This document shows positions 59,661 through 64,000 of a stretch of 64,000 bases of DNA, one piece after another. The DNA comes from Streptomyces sp. GS7 (GTDB lineage: Bacteria > Actinomycetota > Actinomycetes > Streptomycetales > Streptomycetaceae). Where the stretch lies: assembly GCF_009834125.1 (NCBI RefSeq), contig NZ_CP047146.1, positions 1,729,501 to 1,793,500 of the forward strand. Direction: 5' to 3'. Made by a program: the position numbers and the translations under genes. Each line of letters opens with the position of its first letter. Position 1 is the stretch's first letter. The notes beneath the pieces were generated by a model. That model was not told where the DNA came from and did no database searches. It saw only the letters and a list, made by a program, of their open reading frames with translations.

Positions 59661-59662
59661 GA

Positions 59663-59675
59663 TGTCATGATGACA
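59663..59675. promoter_or_regulatory. Probable MarR operator
   Basis: TGTCA-TGA-TGACA is a perfect 5-bp inverted repeat 3 bp upstream of the MarR start, within an ATGATGTCATGATGACACTG tract. It is well placed for autorepression. Confidence 0.6.
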
Positions 59676-59759
59676 CTGTTGATGTCGTTTGGGAAGGTCG
59701 TTGGCGAGGAATGGAGTTGAGGAAAGGAGTTGACGGGACGAGAGGAAGGCGGGAGGCGG

Positions 59760-60179
59760 ATGAAGGTCGGTTTGCTGCGCGCGGTGGGGGCGGCCACGGC
59801 GGTGTACGGAGTGGCCGTCATGGCGCTGCCCGATGTGCTGGCGCGCCCCTCGGGGCTGGTGGACGCGCGCGGGCGGACCGCAGCCGCGACCCGGACCTCT
59901 CTACGGCCGGTCGGCTGGCGGGACGCGGCGAGCGGACTGGCCATGGTGCTGGCGCCCGAGGGGCCGGCGCTGCGTACGGCCGCGTGTCTGCGGATCGCGG
60001 CCGACTTCGGCGATGCCGCGCTGCTGGGCCTGACCCTGCCGGGGCGCGGGCGGCGGCGGAAGGCGGTGGCGGTGTCCGTGGGGTGGGGCGCGCTGTCGGT
60101 GCTGGGCCTGATGGCGTCCGGCGGGCGGGGGAACGGGGCGGAGTGGGACGGGGGAGGAAGGGGGAGAAGGGGGTGGTGA
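59760..60179 (+). CDS. DUF4267-like small membrane protein
   Basis: A 139-residue protein (ATG at 59760, GGGAGGCGG upstream). It has three or four hydrophobic segments (LLRAVGAATAVYGVAVMALP; ALLGLTLPGRG; AVSVGWGALSVLGLMASGG) and a conserved-looking middle (GWRDAASGLAMVLAP). DUF4267 proteins are small membrane proteins of unknown role often beside TetR/MarR regulators. The C-terminal tail is Gly/Arg-rich. Divergent from the MarR-hydrolase operon. Confidence 0.7.
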   Translation: MKVGLLRAVGAATAVYGVAVMALPDVLARPSGLVDARGRTAAATRTSLRPVGWRDAASGLAMVLAPEGPALRTAACLRIAADFGDAALLGLTLPGRGRRRKAVAVSVGWGALSVLGLMASGGRGNGAEWDGGGRGRRGW

Positions 60180-60214
60180 GGTGCTGGGGGAGGGGCGGAG
60201 GCCGGGTGCGCGGG

Positions 60215-60871
60215 TTATTCGCCCGCTGCCGGCGGCGCCTCGTCGGGGGTGAAGGTGACGACGAGGTCGGCGCGTTCGCGGGTGGTCGCGATCAGCCGGG
60301 CGTTGGGCTCATCCGAGGTGCGGACGAAGTGCTCGGCGTCGGTGCGCGGCCGGCCGAAGCGCTCATGGCGGGCGATGAGCCGGCGCACCCGCTCCGGGGT
60401 GTCCAGCTCCATGTACCAGACCTCGTCGAGCAGTTCGCGGACCTGGGCCCAGGGGTCGGAGTAGAGCAGGAGGTAGTTGCCTTCGGTGATGACGAGCGGG
60501 ATGTGCGGGGCCACGGGGATGCTGCCGGCGATCGGCTCCTCGATGCGGCGGTCGAAGGCCGGGGCGTAGACGGGGGTGCCGGACTCCCGCGCGCGCAGGC
60601 GGGCGAGCAGCGCCGCGTATCCGGCGGGGTCGAAGGTGTCGGGTGCGCCCTTGCGATCGGTGCGCCCCAGACGGCGCAACTCCGCCTCGGCGAGGTGGAA
60701 TCCGTCCATCGGTACGAGCACGGCCTGGCCTGCCAGCTCCGCCGCCAGATGCGCGGCGAGGGTGGATTTGCCGACGCCCGGCGGGCCGGTGATGCCGAGC
60801 AGGCGGCGTCGGCCGGGGGTCGCGGAGGCGGCGAGCCGGCGGGCTCGGGTCAGGAGATGCGCGGGATCCAT
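60215..60871 (-). CDS. P-loop nucleoside/fructose kinase-like protein (uridine-kinase fold)
   Basis: A 218-residue kinase. Walker A GPPGVGKST is at residues 29-37; VPMDGFHLAEAELRRLGRTD R with the DGFH motif, APDTFDPAGYAALLARLR, PAFDRRIEEPIAGSIPV and the ITEGNYLLL strand are those of the pantothenate/uridine-kinase-like group that includes FrcK-type proteins. Substrate is a small hydroxyl compound, not fixed by sequence. The ATG at 60871 lacks a good ribosome site. The GGGGCC tract lies 140 bp upstream. Confidence 0.85.
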   Translation of the reverse strand: MDPAHLLTRARRLAASATPGRRRLLGITGPPGVGKSTLAAHLAAELAGQAVLVPMDGFHLAEAELRRLGRTDRKGAPDTFDPAGYAALLARLRARESGTPVYAPAFDRRIEEPIAGSIPVAPHIPLVITEGNYLLLYSDPWAQVRELLDEVWYMELDTPERVRRLIARHERFGRPRTDAEHFVRTSDEPNARLIATTRERADLVVTFTPDEAPPAAGE

Positions 60872-61013
60872 GGTGGGTACATCGTGCCTGACGGACGGGC
60901 GGCCGGCGGAGACCGGGGGAGTTCCCGCGCTCCATCGCCCGCCCGCCCTGCTGGGCCGGCGGTGGTGTGCCGTGCCGTGTGCCGTGCCGTATGCCGCGCC
61001 GGTTCGTTGCGGT

Positions 61014-61105
61014 GGCCGGGGCCGGGGCCGGGGCCGGGGCCGGGGCCGGGGCCGGGGCCGGGGCCGGGGCCGGGGCCGGGGCCGGGGCCGGGGCCGGGGC
61101 CGGGG
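61014..61105. repeat. GGGGCC hexanucleotide tandem repeat, about 15 copies
   Basis: A pure (GGCCGG)n tract of 92 bp with no interruption, in the 430-bp gap between the P-loop kinase and the methyltransferase (60872-61301). The gap holds no gene; frames through the tract give only Ala-Gly, Gly-Pro or Pro-Arg dipeptides. The G-rich strand can form G-quadruplexes. A GTGCCGTGCC-type imperfect repeat precedes it. Confidence 0.95.
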
Positions 61106-61301
61106 TGGTCGTCCTGCACGGCGACCGGCCCGGCTTCCGGCAGGCCGGCCACGAAGGGGGCCCGCCGCCGCGCGCCGGGGTTCGGTGCCAACGGGCGGGA
61201 GCCTGCACGGTGTTGAGCAGGCGTGCGGCACGCCGTGCGGCCGGCAGGGCGCCGATCTCGGGGACGGCCGGTGCGCGGCCGGTGCCTGCCCGGCGCGGCG
61301 G

Positions 61302-62468
61302 TCAGTCCGCCGCGCCCAGCCGCCACAGCGACGTGACCTCGGCGGCGCGGGCCACGTGCAGCGGGTCGGAGGTGTCGCGGGCGCGCGGGTGCCGCGGTGT
61401 GATGTCGAGCCGGCCGAGGACGGTGAGACCGGACGCGGTGAACGCGTCGAGGAGTTCGTCGTGCGGACGCAGGCCGAGGTGTTCGGCCAGGTCGGAGAGG
61501 ATCAACCAGCCCTCGCCGCCCGGTGCCAGATGCTCCGCGAGGCCGCTCAGGAATCCGTGCAGCATCCGGTTGCCCGGGTCGTAGACCGCGCGCTCCACGG
61601 GGGAGGTCGGTTTGGCGGGCACCCAGGGGGGATTGCAGACGACCAGCGGGGCGCGGCCGGCCGGGAAGAGATCGGCCTCGACCACCTCCACCCGGTCCGC
61701 GACGCCCAGCCGTTCGGTGTTCTCGCGGGCGCAGGCCAGCGCGCGCGGATCCTGGTCGGTGGCCACGATCCGGCGCACCCCGCGCCGCGCCAGCACCGCC
61801 GCCAGTACGCCGGTGCCGGTACCGATGTCGAACGCCAGGTCCTGGCTCGGCAGCGGCGTCTCGGCGACCAGGTCGACGTATTCGCCGCGGGCCGGGGAGA
61901 ACACGCCGTAGTGCGGATGGATCCGGTCGCCGCCGAGGGCCGGGATCTCGACGCCCTTCCGGCGCCATTCGTTGGCGCCGATGAGGCCTAGGAGTTCGCG
62001 GAGCGAGACCAGCGAGGCGGTCCCGGCGGTCCCGGCGGGCGCGGACGCAGCGGCTGGCTCGGGCGGGCCGTATGCCCTGGCGCACGCCTCGCGGACGTCC
62101 GGCGCGCGGTGCAGCGGGACGGCGAGGTCCGCGTCCAGGGGGACCAGCAGCATGCCCAGGATGCGGGCGCGCTGGTTCTGCGCGGCGCGGTGCAGGTGGA
62201 ACGCCTGGGTGGGGTCGGCGGGCGGCGCCTTGCGGGGGCGGCGGTCGACCCTGCGGGCCATCGCGGTCAGCAACTGGCGGGCGTTGTGGAAGTCGCCGCG
62301 CCAGAGGAGCGCGGTGCCCTCGCAGGCGAGTCGGTACGCCTCGTCGGCTCTGGTCCGGTCGTCCGCGATGACGATCCTGCGGGGTGGCGGGGCGCCGTTC
62401 TCGGAACGCCAACGGGCGGAACGGGCCTCGTCGGCCTCGGTCCATTCGACGACCGGTGGTTGGTTCAC
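61302..62468 (-). CDS. HemK-like class I methyltransferase
   Basis: A 388-residue protein. The C-terminal half is a Rossmann methyltransferase with SAM loop DIGTGTG (214-220), acidic end ATDQDPRAL, and NPPW at 279-282, the catalytic signature of N-methyltransferases acting on glutamine, adenine or guanine. The first 200 residues (WRGDFHNARQLLTAMARRVD; AFHLHRAAQNQRARILGMLL) form an extra domain seen in the actinobacterial branch. Likely targets are a protein glutamine or a nucleobase; PrmC itself is shorter (about 280). No ribosome site stands out before the ATG. Confidence 0.82.
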   Translation of the reverse strand: MNQPPVVEWTEADEARSARWRSENGAPPPRRIVIADDRTRADEAYRLACEGTALLWRGDFHNARQLLTAMARRVDRRPRKAPPADPTQAFHLHRAAQNQRARILGMLLVPLDADLAVPLHRAPDVREACARAYGPPEPAAASAPAGTAGTASLVSLRELLGLIGANEWRRKGVEIPALGGDRIHPHYGVFSPARGEYVDLVAETPLPSQDLAFDIGTGTGVLAAVLARRGVRRIVATDQDPRALACARENTERLGVADRVEVVEADLFPAGRAPLVVCNPPWVPAKPTSPVERAVYDPGNRMLHGFLSGLAEHLAPGGEGWLILSDLAEHLGLRPHDELLDAFTASGLTVLGRLDITPRHPRARDTSDPLHVARAAEVTSLWRLGAAD

Positions 62469-62605
62469 CGAAGTGTGCCTCGCGTTAGTGGTTCGAACCC
62501 CCGCATCCCGGGCCGCTGCGGCGCGGCGCCGCGCCCGCCCGGAGGGGCGGCGGGAGCGGGGTGGTGACGATCGACTCTACTCCGTGCCGGGTCGCCGCCC
62601 GTGGG

Positions 62606-63244
62606 TCAGTGGGCGGTGGCCCGCCGTTCCGGCCGCCGCATGAGGAACGCGGCCACCGATCCGGCGACGAAGAGGGCGAAGACGGAGAGCGCGGCGCTGA
62701 CCCAGGAGGTGCCGAGCCAGTGCCCGCCGAAGTAGCCGAGGCTCACGCTGTACGCGGCCCAGGCGAGCCCGGCCAGCGCCGACCAGGGGAGGAACTCGCG
62801 GACCGTGCGGTGCGCGACACCGGCGCCCAGGCTGACCACGGAGCGCCCGGCGGGTGCGAAGCGGGCCAGTACGACGATGCCGCCGCCGCCCCGCGTGAGC
62901 GCCGCACCGAGCCGCTCCTGGGCCGCGGCCAGACGGCGGGAGCGGCCGATGGCGCGGTCGAAGCGGTCGCCGCCGCGCCAGGCCAGCCGGTAGGCGACCA
63001 TGTCGCCGAGCACCGAGGCGGTGGCCGCGCAGAGCACCAGCGAGAGCATCTCGGCGAGGTGGTTCTCGCCGTGGACGGACGTGGCGACGTCGGTGGCGGT
63101 GCCGGTGCCGGCGGCCGTGGTGGCGGCGGTGATCACCAGGACCCCGCTGGGCAGGATCGGTACGAAGACATCGAGGACGACCGAGAGACCGACGATCACA
63201 TACACCCAGGGGGTGCCGCTGAGGGACCCCAGGCTTTCCACCAA
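62606..63244 (-). CDS. DedA family membrane protein
   Basis: A 212-residue integral membrane protein with the DedA/SNARE-associated fold: early DVFVPILPSGVLVITAATTA with the charged-in-membrane D and P residues, ERLGAALTRGGGGIVVLARF with the conserved (F/R)-x-R-x2-P-like segment (FAPAGRSVVSLGAG), and three C-terminal helices. DedA proteins flip lipids or keep the proton gradient. The conserved GRFxPxxR motif is present as ARFAPAGR. Monocistronic. Confidence 0.88.
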   Translation of the reverse strand: MVESLGSLSGTPWVYVIVGLSVVLDVFVPILPSGVLVITAATTAAGTGTATDVATSVHGENHLAEMLSLVLCAATASVLGDMVAYRLAWRGGDRFDRAIGRSRRLAAAQERLGAALTRGGGGIVVLARFAPAGRSVVSLGAGVAHRTVREFLPWSALAGLAWAAYSVSLGYFGGHWLGTSWVSAALSVFALFVAGSVAAFLMRRPERRATAH

Positions 63245-63416
63245 CGCATCGCTCCCGGTCCGGACCCCGCCGCGACGTCGCTTGGGGCGGCAGGGGCGGC
63301 ACTACAGCCATACAGCGTACGCCCGGCCCCGGCTGCCGAGCGGCCCGGGGCGGAGTGTGTCCCTCCCGGGGCCACCGGGATGTCGGGGCCGGGCGCGGGT
63401 CGCGGGCGCGGGCGCG

Positions 63417-63881
63417 TCAGGCGGCGCTCGGCTCGCGCTCGGCGGCGGGCGCCGGCGCCGCGTCCGACGCGCCGAAGAAGACGCGGTCGAGCGCCCAGGC
63501 GCCGGGGCCGGTGAAGAAGATCAGCAGGAAGGCCCAGCTGAACATCGCGGCCGCCTCGCCGCCGTTCTGTATCGGCCACAGCGCGTGGCCCGCGTGCATC
63601 GTGAAGTAGGCGTAGGCCATCGAGCCGGAGCTGATGAAAGCCGCCGGGCGGGTGCCCAGGCCGGTCATCACGAGGACGCCGCCGGCGAGTTGGATGACCG
63701 CGGCGTACCAGCCGGGCCAGCTGCCCGCCGGGACGGTCGAGCCGTTGCCCATCGCTCCGCCCATGATGCCGAAGAGCGAGGACGCGCCGTGGCAGGCGAA
63801 GAGCAGACCGACGACGACGCGGAAGAGCGCGAGGGCGTGCGGGGTCGCCTTGTCGGTGAAGGAGGTGAGGGGAGCGGACAT
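63417..63881 (-). CDS. DoxX family membrane protein
   Basis: A 154-residue protein with four transmembrane helices and the DoxX signatures: ALFRVVVGLLFACHGASSLF G, IQLAGGVLVMTGLGTRPAAF, YFTMHAGHALWPIQNGGEAA and FLLIFFTGPGAWALDR. DoxX proteins work with thiol-redox and superoxide detoxification (membrane-associated oxidoreductase complex in mycobacteria). Fifty-odd bases upstream lies an iron-box-like dyad. GGGGGTGACTC near the ATG is a weak ribosome site. Confidence 0.9.
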   Translation of the reverse strand: MSAPLTSFTDKATPHALALFRVVVGLLFACHGASSLFGIMGGAMGNGSTVPAGSWPGWYAAVIQLAGGVLVMTGLGTRPAAFISSGSMAYAYFTMHAGHALWPIQNGGEAAAMFSWAFLLIFFTGPGAWALDRVFFGASDAAPAPAAEREPSAA

Positions 63882-63932
63882 GGGGGTGACTCCTACGGTT
63901 TTGTGGGGACGAGGTAACCGCTGGAGTGGAAG

Positions 63933-63948
63933 GTTAGGCCCGCCTTAC
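63933..63948. promoter_or_regulatory. Iron-box-like dyad (IdeR/DmdR1 type)
   Basis: GTTAGGC-CC-GCCTTAC is an inverted repeat with one mismatch, inside AGGTTAGGCCCGCCTTACTG, which matches the IdeR/DmdR consensus TTAGGTTAGGCTAACCTAA at about 13 of 19 positions. It is 52 bp upstream of the DoxX start and also faces whatever gene starts beyond the right edge. Confidence 0.6.
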
Positions 63949-64000
63949 TGTTGCTTGCAAGTTCAACATCTTCTCTTTTGGGGAACTATTGGTCTGAACC

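Noticed and set aside
62487..62505. GTGGTTCGAACCCCCGC, a tRNA T-arm-like string
   Set aside because: No acceptor, anticodon or D arm can be built around it on either strand.

Overview
The window is high-GC (about 72%) DNA with strong third-position GC bias, GTG and even TTG starts, GGAGG-type ribosome sites and long GC hairpins as terminators. Gene content (homodimeric AceE, DUF3052, AhpE-type peroxiredoxin, a ter cluster, DUF4383, DUF4429, DUF1023 hydrolases, many one-component regulators) points to a Streptomyces or close relative. No part of the window looks like a plasmid or an intact phage.

Left part, about 1-13.6 kb: ordinary chromosomal genes. A pirin tail, a serine beta-lactamase-like protein, a MerR regulator with an aldo/keto reductase, a membrane acyltransferase, two DUF1023 hydrolase paralogs flanking a NarL-type two-component system, a DUF4429/SHOCT protein, and a TetR regulator divergent from a DHA2 drug exporter.

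Core part, about 14-34.8 kb: aceE (pyruvate dehydrogenase E1) divergent from DUF3052 and a 1-Cys peroxiredoxin, then a Ter stress locus: two TerD proteins, a TerC-like DUF475 membrane protein, a TerA-like protein, a variant TerD with a Pro/Tyr-rich tail, and a three-gene module (HpcH/citrate-lyase-like enzyme, an 835-residue phosphoribosyltransferase-TRSP-StiP-PELOTA fusion, a HAD phosphatase) of the kind proposed to make a nucleoside-like metabolite. An O-methyltransferase, a zinc-ribbon protein and a D-galactonate catabolic group (FadR-type regulator, DgoD, KDG-type kinase) follow, then a DUF4383 protein, a membrane-anchored coiled-coil protein and tRNA-Val(UAC).

Accessory part, about 34.9-59 kb: next to the tRNA lies a decayed integrative element. 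A tyrosine integrase is cut by an IS3-family element (36173-37444) with a broken orfB, followed by an IS1634-like remnant and a 5'-truncated metallopeptidase. Downstream are a seven-repeat lectin-like propeller protein, an ECF41 sigma factor with its carboxymuconolactone-decarboxylase target and matching promoter, and many small regulator-plus-enzyme pairs (TetR/hydrolase, LysR/cupin, PadR/monooxygenase, MarR/hydrolase) mixed with gene fragments (streptogramin lyase, M20 peptidase, P450, TnpB, truncated VOC protein). A four-helix membrane Ser/Thr kinase and a collagen-like secreted glycine-rich protein are also here.

Right part, about 59.7-64 kb: core-like genes again (DUF4267, P-loop kinase, HemK-like methyltransferase, DedA, DoxX), a 92-bp GGGGCC hexanucleotide tract at 61014-61105, and an iron-box-like dyad near the right edge. 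All calls are from reading the sequence and remembered family features; no database search was run.
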